Source of the DNA: Achromobacter denitrificans NBRC 15125
GTDB taxonomy: Bacteria > Pseudomonadota > Gammaproteobacteria > Burkholderiales > Burkholderiaceae_B
Reading direction: 5' to 3'
Length of the DNA: 64,000 nt
NCBI RefSeq assembly: GCF_001571365.1
Contig: NZ_BCTQ01000003.1
Coordinates: 62,001-126,000, forward strand
A program made the position numbers and the translations under genes. The notes beneath the pieces were generated by a model. That model worked only from the letters and a program-made list of their open reading frames with translations, was not told the origin of the DNA and searched no databases. How positions within the stretch are numbered: position 1 is the stretch's first letter; each line of letters begins with the position of its first letter. Of this stretch, positions 1 through 8,224 are shown in pieces.

Positions 1-2084
1 TTGTCGTAGACCGCCCGACCCTCCCGCACCGCCGCGGCGATCGTCGCGAAGTTGTCGTCGGCCAGCACCACGTCGGACGCTTCCTTGGCGGCCTCGGTGC
101 CCTTCAGGCCCATCGCCACCCCCACGTCCGCGCGCTTGAGCGCCGGCGCGTCGTTCACGCCGTCGCCCGTCATGGACACCACCTGCCCCTGCGCCTGCAT
201 CGCCTGCACCAGCCGCAGCTTGTGCTCGGGGCTGGCGCGCGCGTAGATGTCCACGCCCATCACCATCTCGCGCAGCGTCGCGTCGTCCATCAGCGCCACC
301 TCGGCGCCCGTCACCGCCGGCTTGCCCACGCCGATGTCCAGCTGCGCGCCGATGGCGCGCGCCGTCTCGGCATGGTCGCCCGTGATCATCTTGACCTGGA
401 TCCCGGCGCGGTGGCATTCGGCCACCGCCGCGATGGCTTCCGCGCGCGGCGGATCCATCATCCCCACCAGCGCCAGCAGCATGAAGCCGCCTTCCACGTC
501 ATCGAAGCCCAGGGAGCCGCCCGGGGGGCTCGCGCGCTTGCAGGCCAGGCCCAGCACGCGCAGCCCCTTGGCCGCCGTGTCGGTCGCCATGCGGCGCCAG
601 TAGTCCACGTCCAGCGCCTGCGGCTCGCCCTCGCGGTCCGCCTGCGCGCTGCACATATCCAATACCCGCTCCGGCGCCCCTTTCACGAAAATCCACGGAG
701 CGCCCCGCCCCGCCTCGTGCCAGGTCGCCATGAAGCGGTGCTCGGACTCGAACGGAATGGAATCGCGGCGCGGCCATTCCTCCCGGCCCGCCTCCTGCGT
801 CAGGCCCGCCTTGGCCCCCAGCACCAGCAGCGCGCCCTCGGTGGGATCGCCCTCCACCCGCCAGGCGCCGTCTTCCTCGCGCAGCGCCGCGTCGTTGCAC
901 AGCACGCCGGCGCGGATGGCCAGCTCCAGCGCGGGATAAGCCGCCGGATCCACGGGATGGCCGTCGATGCTGCACTGGCCCACGGGCTCGTAGCCCACGC
1001 CGCCGACGTCCACCGCCGCGCTCGCGCACACCACGCGCTGCACCGTCATCTCGTTGCGGGTCAGCGTGCCCGTCTTGTCGGAGCAGATCACCGTCACCGA
1101 CCCCAGCGCCTCGACCGCCGGCAGCCGCCGCACCACCGCCTGCCGCCGCGCCATGCGCTGCACGCCCAGCGCCAGCGTCACGGTCATGATGGCCGGCAGC
1201 CCCTCCGGAATGGCGGAGGCCGCCAACGCCACCACCATCATGAACATCTCTTCCGGCGCATGGCCCAGCCACCACGTGCCCGCCACGAACAGCAGCGCCG
1301 AGAGCGCCAGGATGGCCACCGCCAGCACCCGGCCGAAATGATCCACCTGGCGCAGCAGCGGCGTGGTCATGCTGCCGATGCCCGACAGCAGCTGGTTGAT
1401 CCGGCCCAGCTCGGTATGCGCGCCGGTGGCCACCACCACCCCGCGCGCCTGCCCATGCACCACCACGGTGCCTGAATACGCCATGCCCTGGCGATCGCCC
1501 AAGGGCGCGTCGGCGGCCACCGCCGAGGTCAGCTTCTCCACCGGGAGCGATTCGCCGGTAAGCGCCGCCTCCTCGACCCGCAACTCCTTGGTCTCGACCA
1601 GCCGCAGGTCGGCGGGCACCCGGTCCCCCGAAACCAGCAGGACCTGGTCGCCAGGCACCAGCCCGGCCGCGTCGATCTCCCCGCGGGTTCCGTCGCGCAA
1701 CACCACGGCGCGCGGCGACAGCATGCCCCGGATCGCGTCCATCGCGCTTTCCGCCTTGCCTTCCTGGATGAACCCGATGATGGCATTGACCACCACCGCC
1801 GCCATCAGCACGCCCGTGTCGATCCAATGCCCCAGCAGCGCGGTCACGACCGCCGAGGCCATCATCACGTAGAGCAGGATATTGTGGAACTGCCGCAGGA
1901 GACGCATGAACGCGCTCTGGCGCCGCGCCTCGACCAGGCGATTCGGCCCGTAGCGGGCCAGCCGATCCTGGATTTCGCGTTCGCTCAGGCCCGTTGGACG
2001 GGTCTGTAGTGCCTCTTCCACGGCCACCGCGGGCCGCGCATGCCAATCTTCTTGTTCGGACAACGAGCGATCGGAGGAAGTCAT
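1..2084 (-). CDS. P-type cation-transporting ATPase (type II, Ca2+-ATPase-like), C-terminus cut by window edge
   Basis: An ATP-driven inner-membrane cation pump. The minus-strand frame starts with ATG at 2084 and stays open to base 1, giving about 694 residues of a family usually near 900. Visible in order: an N-terminal cation-ATPase domain, TGES of the actuator domain near residue 176, PEGLPA in the M4 segment near 293 (typical of type II pumps), the phosphorylated Asp336 in DKTGTLT, KGAPE of the nucleotide domain near 465, and TGDGVNDAPALK near 639. The missing part would hold the last membrane helices. PEGL rather than CPC argues against a heavy-metal (P1B) pump. The ion, Ca2+ or a monovalent cation, cannot be told from this part. 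The start has a weak AAGG upstream. Confidence 0.93.
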   Translation of the reverse strand, partial: MTSSDRSLSEQEDWHARPAVAVEEALQTRPTGLSEREIQDRLARYGPNRLVEARRQSAFMRLLRQFHNILLYVMMASAVVTALLGHWIDTGVLMAAVVVNAIIGFIQEGKAESAMDAIRGMLSPRAVVLRDGTRGEIDAAGLVPGDQVLLVSGDRVPADLRLVETKELRVEEAALTGESLPVEKLTSAVAADAPLGDRQGMAYSGTVVVHGQARGVVVATGAHTELGRINQLLSGIGSMTTPLLRQVDHFGRVLAVAILALSALLFVAGTWWLGHAPEEMFMMVVALAASAIPEGLPAIMTVTLALGVQRMARRQAVVRRLPAVEALGSVTVICSDKTGTLTRNEMTVQRVVCASAAVDVGGVGYEPVGQCSIDGHPVDPAAYPALELAIRAGVLCNDAALREEDGAWRVEGDPTEGALLVLGAKAGLTQEAGREEWPRRDSIPFESEHRFMATWHEAGRGAPWIFVKGAPERVLDMCSAQADREGEPQALDVDYWRRMATDTAAKGLRVLGLACKRASPPGGSLGFDDVEGGFMLLALVGMMDPPRAEAIAAVAECHRAGIQVKMITGDHAETARAIGAQLDIGVGKPAVTGAEVALMDDATLREMVMGVDIYARASPEHKLRLVQAMQAQGQVVSMTGDGVNDAPALKRADVGVAMGLKGTEAAKEASDVVLADDNFATIAAAVREGRAVYD

Positions 2085-2210
2085 CGATGGAATATGCCTT
2101 CTTAGCGTGCAGGACTCATTCGCGACAGGGACGTTCCCTTCGAGTCTATCAGCATACGGGGGCTCCGGCCGAGCCCTGGCGCGCGCCGCCTCCCGACTCC
2201 GCCGGCACCG

Positions 2211-4142
2211 TCAAGAATAGTGATGGACCGTCGTCCCGGGGAAAGTCCATACCGCGCTTTCCTTATGTTCCTTCAGCAACTCTCCATAGCACTCGACGTC
2301 CTTGAACGTGATCATGCGGCCCTCCAGCTCGAAGTGGAGCTCGCGCTCCTCCAGCAGCATTCGGGTCCGGGAAATGCTGGGCGGATCGTCCATGTAGGCG
2401 ATAAATGCATCCACGGTGATCGGGCCGTCCAGGCGCGGATCGTGGACGAAGGTGCGCCGCCGCGACGACAAGGGCCGCATGGAGAGCTTCTTGCGAGCGA
2501 AGAAGGCGTAGAACATGTTCTCGTCGATGACGTAAAAGTCCTCGTTGAATCTCACCCGCCCCAGCTTTGCGGACGTCAGGATCACCCTCATCACCCTGGA
2601 CGGCACCCATGTCGGCGCAAGCCCGAGCCGGTCGCGGACGTGGGCCAAATGACTCTCGAAGTAGTCGCACGTCTTCCGGTGCTGTTGGGCCGCATCCCGA
2701 CCAAGCTCAGCCTCAAGCTCCACGTAACTGCGGAAATCGCTGGTCTGGAACCGGCCCTTGCATTCGCACAGGAACAAAACGTCGTCTTCCAGCACGAAGG
2801 CCACATCGCAGTCCCGGTTCTTATGCTTGACCTTTCTCGCGACGATGCCCGCATCCGCCAATACCCGGCGAGTCAGCTTCTCGAAGCCCGGCCCGATGAA
2901 CTGCAGCTCATGGTTCGGCTCGTCCTTCCTGCTTCTTATGCTTTTCAGGAGAGACTCCAGCGAAAAAGCCGGCTCGATCAGCAGGGCCGCCGTGGGAACC
3001 AAGACCAGTTCGCCGTTGAAGGGAATCAATGGCGCATCGAGAATGTCTTTCGAGGACGCATTGAAGGTGAAGCGGCGCAGAATCTGCTCGGCAGATTTCA
3101 CCGGGATTCCCGCCGCGACGAACTCGGCCAGGAAAAAATCGGCTGTCTTGTGCAACAGCAACGTTGCCGGCTGCCCGATCAGGGGATGCGATTCAATGTG
3201 CTGCTTCGCAATCTCCTTGACCACCGTATAGGCGCGAATCCATTCGCACAGCCTGGCTCCACGGACTTCCTCCCGCAGGTCTTCCGAGTAGAACTGCTGA
3301 GTCGTCATGTAGGCGGACTTCACCTCGTCGTTCGACCTGAACCCATCGATAGGCAATGTCCGGGTGGAGCCGGCGACTGCCGGATGAGTCATCGGATTGA
3401 AGGACTCCCCTTGCCTGACCCCGCGAAGACGGCTGAGCGACACGCGGAATGCGGACAGCAACTCGGACCCGCTGGCATCAAAGACCGCGACGTTCTCATG
3501 CCGCGTTCCCCTCGCTTGCCCATGTTCCCAGATCGACCGTCGTTCGTGGAAGATCGCCCATTCGCCACTCAGAGGAAGATGCAGGCATGCCGCGTCGAAT
3601 TTCGCACTGTCATAGTGCACGCTCATCCTCTCCCCCGCTTCCAGGAACGACCTCAGCGTGAGGGAGAAGTAAGACATGGCGTAGTCCACTGAGGCGCCGA
3701 AGTCCAAGGGATTCTTGTAATGGTCCTCGTCCAGGAATTCCACCGCGATGGAGGTATTGAAATGCTCGTAAGTCGGCAACCCGCAGGTGGACCTGAGCTG
3801 TTGCTCGTGCACCAGCATCGTGTGATAGAGCTCGTCGGACCTGGAATCGAATCTTGCGCCGATGGCGGCGATACGGTCGGTAAATGAACGATCCAGCGCC
3901 ACGAAAATACCGGCATCGTCCAGGAGTTCCCGCACGTCCCGAACCTCGTCCCGCTTCTGAAGCAGGCCCTCGATGTCCGGATCGGCATAAAGGCGGTGCA
4001 GTTTCACCTCCCGCAACACCGCCGCCAGCTCCTCCGCCGGCACGGACGGCAGCTCCAAGGCCGCCATCACTTTTTCCTTGATCTTCTCCCGCGTCCTTTT
4101 CATCTCTCTGTCCTGGTCGCAAGTCTCGCAAAACGCCAGCAT
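2211..4142 (-). CDS. Predicted PD-(D/E)XK nuclease-fold protein of unknown role
   Basis: A soluble protein of about 643 residues that I do not recognise by name. Its N-terminus carries a CETC pair in a charged helical stretch. The C-terminal third holds FEKLTRRVL, then DCDVAF, then FLCECKGR; the E...D...ExK spacing is that of PD-(D/E)XK nucleases such as restriction endonucleases. Start choice is uncertain: the frame opens at a GTG at 4178 without a ribosome site, the ATG at 4142 keeps the CETC motif, and the ATG at 4103 has the best ribosome site (AGGA). It lies in an accessory-looking stretch with a decayed soxR end and hipBA. A defence or DNA-repair nuclease is plausible but is inference from the fold alone. 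Confidence 0.7.
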   Translation of the reverse strand: MLAFCETCDQDREMKRTREKIKEKVMAALELPSVPAEELAAVLREVKLHRLYADPDIEGLLQKRDEVRDVRELLDDAGIFVALDRSFTDRIAAIGARFDSRSDELYHTMLVHEQQLRSTCGLPTYEHFNTSIAVEFLDEDHYKNPLDFGASVDYAMSYFSLTLRSFLEAGERMSVHYDSAKFDAACLHLPLSGEWAIFHERRSIWEHGQARGTRHENVAVFDASGSELLSAFRVSLSRLRGVRQGESFNPMTHPAVAGSTRTLPIDGFRSNDEVKSAYMTTQQFYSEDLREEVRGARLCEWIRAYTVVKEIAKQHIESHPLIGQPATLLLHKTADFFLAEFVAAGIPVKSAEQILRRFTFNASSKDILDAPLIPFNGELVLVPTAALLIEPAFSLESLLKSIRSRKDEPNHELQFIGPGFEKLTRRVLADAGIVARKVKHKNRDCDVAFVLEDDVLFLCECKGRFQTSDFRSYVELEAELGRDAAQQHRKTCDYFESHLAHVRDRLGLAPTWVPSRVMRVILTSAKLGRVRFNEDFYVIDENMFYAFFARKKLSMRPLSSRRRTFVHDPRLDGPITVDAFIAYMDDPPSISRTRMLLEERELHFELEGRMITFKDVECYGELLKEHKESAVWTFPGTTVHHYS

Positions 4143-4246
4143 CCGCACCCGCGGAATCGAGGCTGGCCCTCTGCTCACGCGGAAGAATACCGTACCTTCC
4201 GGGCGACAAGCTCACAGCGAAGCCATGGCGCAAGCGGTCGTCGACA

Positions 4247-4410
4247 TGGCGCGCCAATCCGGACGACGGGATCAAACACCCGATGCGGTTGCGCGACGAA
4301 CTCGACAGCTGCATAGACCGCGGGAGCCTGTCGCTCACGGACTGCCCGCTGCGCAATCCCATGGACAGACTGGGGGAAGAAGGCCCGGGGGCACGGATTC
4401 TGGAGCGGCC
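4247..4410 (+). pseudogene. Decayed 3' end of a soxR-like regulator gene
   Basis: On the plus strand a short frame reads like the C-terminal redox domain of SoxR: RLRDELDSC, then CPLRNPMDRLGEEGPGAR. In working SoxR the [2Fe-2S] cluster is held by CIGCGC plus the following CPL cysteine; here that stretch reads CIDRGS, so two of the four cysteines are lost. No DNA-binding N-terminus precedes it and the frame runs on past the normal end. I read it as a relic left where the flanking accessory genes entered. The similarity is from memory and the piece is only about 55 codons. Confidence 0.5.
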
Positions 4411-4439
4411 GTGGCGGAGACGCCCCCCTCTCCCCTTGC

Positions 4440-5780
4440 CTACGGCGCCATCGCGCCGAGCGCCTTCGCGGCCTGCTCAAGTCCGCCCAGGATGGCATCG
4501 GCGACACGCGGCGAGAAATCTCTCGGCAGCGCGGCTTGAACTTCCGCAATCGCCGCCGGCGTACGGGCGAGAAGTTCTTCAATGATCGGCTCCGCCGTCG
4601 CGGCGTAGCCGACTCTCTGCGCGGTACTGTTGAAGTGCCTGCGCTGGATGCTGTGCATCTCGTAGTGCCGGTTCTTGCCGAACAAGGCCATCGCCGACTT
4701 GATTCCATACGGCGACCATAGGCTGGGACCGTCGCCCAGCACCGGATAGACCGACATCACGTCATACAGCGGGCTCAACTGAAAACGACCGCGCGGCCGA
4801 AGCTGGATGCTGAAGTTCTTGGCATGGCCATCGGGCGCTCGCAGCAGCCAGAACAGCACCTGCGCCGCCATCAACGTCTTCATGTCGGCCTCGGCGTTCA
4901 CCGACTGCCGCAGCGTGGCGAACAAGGCCTTGAGCCCGGGGCCGCCCTCATTCTCATACTTGCGCAGCGGCGAGCAGCCTTCAACCTGGCAGAAATCTTC
5001 CTGCGGAAGGCGCATAAGCCACTGGCCGTTGGGCGCGACGCGCCGATCGAAGCGCTCCACCACCAGCGCGCGCTGCCGGCCGAAGGTCGCGATATCCGCG
5101 TCGGCCACGGCCAACCCATAAGCCTTCAGCAGCCGCAGGCACAGCCATTCGTTGTCGACGGAGGTGCTGAAGTCCGCCCGGCGCCCGCCCATCAGCCCGA
5201 GCGGAAGCTTGAAGATGTGGCTCGTCGGCGTAGCGCCCTGCGGCACGAGCCACTGCCCGCCCCACCAAAGGAAAGCCGTCTTCTCCTGCGCGCCGGCCAA
5301 CGAAATGCGGAAATCCGCGTCCGGGTCCCGCCCCGCCGCGAAGGCCAGCGGCGTAACGGTTTCGATCAAGTGTCGCTCGATATCCTCCTCGGACAACGGG
5401 ACGCCCTCAATACGGTCGAAGCCCTCCGGCTCCTCGTCCTGCCCCAGCAACTGCACGGCCCCCACGCAATCGCGTCCGATCGCCGCCAGCAGATCGAACG
5501 GTTCTATCGATCCCGTCTTGAACCGCTCGGCCGCGCGTCTGCGGATGGCATCGCTGTCCGGAAGCAGGTTGTCGAAATAATTGGCGACCTTCTCGCCCCT
5601 GAGCGGCAGGTTCTGCAGATTGAACGGCAACGACAACGACAGTGGCCGGCCGATGTCGGCACCGACCCAATTCGCGTCATATTGCAGCTCCCTCTCTCCA
5701 CGCGCGGGAATCGTCCAGCGACCGACGTGGATGCCGTTGGTCCAGATGGACAGGCTGCGGCTGTGCGATCGACGCCCCAT
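4440..5780 (-). CDS. hipA: HipA-family serine/threonine kinase toxin
   Basis: Toxin kinase of a type II toxin-antitoxin pair. Family members phosphorylate targets such as aminoacyl-tRNA synthetases and cause growth arrest. The 446 residues show the N-terminal HipA subdomain (NGIHVGRW and PFNLQNLPLRGEKVANYFDNLLP), the regulatory loop SLAGAQEKTAFLW, the ATP-binding lysine in IFKLPLG, the catalytic Asp317 and Asn322 in PDGHAKNF, and the metal-binding Asp in SPLYDVMS. All catalytic residues are present, so the toxin looks active. The ATG starts one base after the hipB stop, which implies translational coupling. Length is normal for the family (about 440). Confidence 0.93.
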   Translation of the reverse strand: MGRRSHSRSLSIWTNGIHVGRWTIPARGERELQYDANWVGADIGRPLSLSLPFNLQNLPLRGEKVANYFDNLLPDSDAIRRRAAERFKTGSIEPFDLLAAIGRDCVGAVQLLGQDEEPEGFDRIEGVPLSEEDIERHLIETVTPLAFAAGRDPDADFRISLAGAQEKTAFLWWGGQWLVPQGATPTSHIFKLPLGLMGGRRADFSTSVDNEWLCLRLLKAYGLAVADADIATFGRQRALVVERFDRRVAPNGQWLMRLPQEDFCQVEGCSPLRKYENEGGPGLKALFATLRQSVNAEADMKTLMAAQVLFWLLRAPDGHAKNFSIQLRPRGRFQLSPLYDVMSVYPVLGDGPSLWSPYGIKSAMALFGKNRHYEMHSIQRRHFNSTAQRVGYAATAEPIIEELLARTPAAIAEVQAALPRDFSPRVADAILGGLEQAAKALGAMAP

Positions 5781-5781
5781 G

Positions 5782-6045
5782 TCACCAATCCGCGGTCGGC
5801 TCGGCGGACACTGCGGCGCTGCCCCGGGTCCCGATGGCCAGCTCCAGGCCCAGCGCCGCGCACCACGCCAGAAGTTGCTCCACGCTCAACTCGTGGGCAT
5901 TGAGTTCAAGATGAGAGACCCGCGACTGGCTCAGGCCGATACGGGCAGCCAACGCCGATTGGGTCAACCCCTGCGCCTTGCGCGTGGCCTGGAGCACCGC
6001 GGCAAGCTGGACGGCGGTGATCAGGGTATGGGAGGTCGGCGTCAT
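5782..6045 (-). CDS. hipB: HipB-type antitoxin, XRE-family HTH repressor
   Basis: An 87-residue helix-turn-helix protein that should bind HipA and repress the hipBA promoter. The XRE domain spans about residues 14-68: LAAVLQATRKAQGLTQSALA, then ARIGLSQSRVSHLE with the recognition helix. I chose the ATG at 6045, because the frame upstream of it runs through the promoter and operator. The next gene, hipA, begins one base past the stop. The end is rich in Ala and ends in Trp, as HipB C-termini often do. Autoregulation through the inverted repeats just upstream is inferred. Confidence 0.9.
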   Translation of the reverse strand: MTPTSHTLITAVQLAAVLQATRKAQGLTQSALAARIGLSQSRVSHLELNAHELSVEQLLAWCAALGLELAIGTRGSAAVSAEPTADW

Positions 6046-6073
6046 AGCGGATACCCGGGATTCAGTTAAATGA

Positions 6074-6122
6074 AAAATATCTGCAAAACAGATAATTGTC
6101 AAATAGTTGAAATACAACTATT
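6074..6122 (-). promoter_or_regulatory. hipBA promoter with two inverted-repeat operators
   Basis: On the minus strand a near-consensus sigma-70 promoter is visible: -35 TTGACA (6097-6102), 17 bases, -10 TATTTT (6074-6079), about 30 bases before hipB. The spacer contains a perfect inverted repeat, TATCTG-CAAAA-CAGATA (6078-6094). A second one, AATAGTTG-AAATA-CAACTATT (6102-6122), starts on the -35 box. HipB-like repressors bind such dyads; that this HipB binds these two is inferred from position. Confidence 0.75.
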
Positions 6123-6127
6123 TTCAT

Positions 6128-6330
6128 GAAGGCGGATCCTGACCGCCTGGCGGACCCGATCGCGGTCCCGCGCTGCGCGCTCCGGCCGCGCAACCACACC
6201 GCGCGCTGCGACGCTTGCCTCGGATGGCATCCCTTGCGCGCTCCGCCGGGCTCTTCCGGACGAATCGGATGAAGGCACCGGCCACCACCGCCGCCGCCAT
6301 CGGCAGGCCCTGCACCTGCCGCCACAACAA
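6128..6330. other. Gene-less GC-rich stretch between hipBA and katA promoters
   Basis: About 200 bases between the two divergent promoter regions. A minus-strand frame of 68 codons (6124-6330) is open, but its codon use and Gly/Arg/Pro-rich tail do not look like a protein, and its start abuts the probable OxyR site. I see no convincing gene here. Confidence 0.4.
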
Positions 6331-6397
6331 ATAGTCCTCATCTATTAAAACTATTCAATGATTCAATTTTACTATTTACATAGATCATAAATATTAT
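6331..6397 (+). promoter_or_regulatory. Candidate OxyR operator and sigma-70 promoter of katA
   Basis: The spacing ATAG-N7-CTAT-N7-ATTC-N7-CAAT (6331-6367) follows the OxyR tetranucleotide pattern: the first two blocks are perfect and the last two match 5 of 8 bases. A promoter follows at once: -35 TTTACT (6368-6373), 18 bases, -10 TATTAT (6392-6397). OxyR normally sits just upstream of or on the -35 box, which fits. Control of Bordetella catalase by OxyR is established knowledge; this site is read from sequence only. Confidence 0.6.
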
Positions 6398-6595
6398 TGA
6401 CCTATGCCATAGCGCCGACCGGGCCAGGATGTCTCAATGATGACTGGGGCGACCCGGCGCTAGGTCAGAAAGGTCCGTCGGCTGGCCCCTGGGGGCTGAC
6501 GCCCGGCCTCCGTAGTCCGGTAGATCGTCGTTTCCGTCACCGCTCGGCCTGCCCGGTGTGAACCACAGGACCGACTCTCAGCATAGGAGCTCCCC

Positions 6596-8095
6596 ATGGG
6601 TAAACGCATTCCCAAGAAGCAGCAATGTCCCCTGACTACCGCGTTCGGCGCGCCGGTAGTCGATAACGAGAACACCATGACCGCCGGGCCTCGCGGGCCC
6701 GTGCTCTTGCAGGACGTCTGGCTGATCGAGAAGCTGGCCAACCTCAACCGCGAGGTCATCCCCGAACGCCGCATGCACGCCAAAGGGTCGGGCGCATTCG
6801 GGCACTTCACCGTCACGCACGACATCTCCCGCTACACGCGCGCGAAGCTGTTCAGCAATATCGGAAAGAAAACCGACGTATTCGCGCGCTTTTCGTCGGT
6901 GGCGGGCGAGCGCGGCGCGGCCGACGGCGAGCGCGACATCCACGGCTTCGCGGTGAAGTTCTATACGGAAGAAGGCAACTGGGATCTGGTCGGCAACAAC
7001 ACGCCGGTATTCTTCGTGCGCGACCCGCGCAAGTTCGCGGACCTGAACAAGGCGGTCAAGCGCGATCCGCGCAGCAACCTTCGTAGCCCCACTCACAACT
7101 GGGACTTCTGGACGCTGCTGCCCGAATCGCTGCACCAGGTGACCATCGTCATGAGCGACCGCGGCATTCCGGCCGGCTATCGCCACATGCACGGCTTCGG
7201 CTCGCATACGTTCAGCTTTATCGACCCGGACAACCAGCGCCACTGGGTCAAGTTCCATTGGCGCACCCAGCAGGGCATCAAGACGCTCACCGACGCCGAA
7301 GCCGGCGACATCATCCGCCACGACCGCGAAAGCTTCCAGCGCGATCTTTACGAAGCCATCGAGCGCGGCGACTTTCCCCGCTGGACCCTCTGCGTGCAGA
7401 TCATGCCCGAGGGCGACGCGGAGAAGGTCCCCTACCACCCCTTCGACCTCACCAAGATCTGGCCGCACAAAGATTACCCGCTCATCGAAGTCGGCGTGCT
7501 GGAGTTGAACCGCAATCCCGAGAACTACTTCGCCGACGTCGAACAGGCGGCGATGGCGCCGAACAATCTCGTGCCCGGGATCGGCATCTCGCCCGACAAG
7601 ATGCTGCAGGCGCGCATGTTCGCTTACTCCGATGCGCAGCGTTACCGGCTAGGCGTCAACCATCACCAGATCCCCGTGAACGCCGCGCGCTGCCCGGTGC
7701 ACAGCAACCAACGCGACGGCGCCATGCGCGTAGACGGCAACTATGGCGGCTCGCTGCACTACACGCCCAACAGTTTCGACGTCTGGAATGACCAACCCGC
7801 CTACCGCGAACCCCCGCTCAAGATCCGCGGCGACGGCGATTTCTGGGATTTCCGGGAAGACGACGATGATTACTTCAAACAGCCTGGAGACCTGTTCCGC
7901 CTGATGAAGCCGGCTCAGCGACAGGCTTTGTTCGAGAACACCGCCCGGGCGCTCGGCAATGCGCCGGACTTCATCAAGCACCGCCACATCGCCAATTGCA
8001 GCAAGGCAGACCCTGCCTACGGCGCGGGCGTGGCCCAGGCGTTGGGACTGAGTTCCACCGGCCGACCCGCGCCATCGCGTAACGCCAAGCCGTAG
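6596..8095 (+). CDS. katA: Monofunctional haem catalase KatA
   Basis: Converts hydrogen peroxide to water and oxygen in the cytoplasm. The 499 residues match the small-subunit catalases (about 480-500). The catalytic His61 lies in [12 protein letters not shown], the active-site Asn in VGNNTPVFF, and the haem-ligand Tyr344 in [14 protein letters not shown]. Start codon ATG with GGAG seven bases upstream. The leader of about 190 bases can form a long imperfect stem (6398-6467). It stands alone: hipBA diverges upstream and a helicase gene converges downstream. Peroxide induction through OxyR is suggested by the site before it. Confidence 0.97.
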   Translation: MGKRIPKKQQCPLTTAFGAPVVDNENTMTAGPRGPVLLQDVWLIEKLANLNREVIPERRMHAKGSGAFGHFTVTHDISRYTRAKLFSNIGKKTDVFARFSSVAGERGAADGERDIHGFAVKFYTEEGNWDLVGNNTPVFFVRDPRKFADLNKAVKRDPRSNLRSPTHNWDFWTLLPESLHQVTIVMSDRGIPAGYRHMHGFGSHTFSFIDPDNQRHWVKFHWRTQQGIKTLTDAEAGDIIRHDRESFQRDLYEAIERGDFPRWTLCVQIMPEGDAEKVPYHPFDLTKIWPHKDYPLIEVGVLELNRNPENYFADVEQAAMAPNNLVPGIGISPDKMLQARMFAYSDAQRYRLGVNHHQIPVNAARCPVHSNQRDGAMRVDGNYGGSLHYTPNSFDVWNDQPAYREPPLKIRGDGDFWDFREDDDDYFKQPGDLFRLMKPAQRQALFENTARALGNAPDFIKHRHIANCSKADPAYGAGVAQALGLSSTGRPAPSRNAKP

Positions 8096-8224
8096 ACCTC
8101 CCGCCCGTGCCTCGTGGCCGCCTCGGGAGCAATATGGGGATGCCAATGGGCAGTTCAGCCGGCATTCGGCAACCTGCGCCTGGCGCCGAGGGCCGGCGTC
8201 AGCGCGGGCGGCTGAGCCTGTGAA

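Noticed and set aside
499-2046. A 515-codon open frame on the minus strand overlapping the P-type ATPase
   Set aside because: It is an alternative frame of the pump gene: Gly/Ala/Arg-rich, no motifs, while the adjacent frame carries every P-type ATPase motif.
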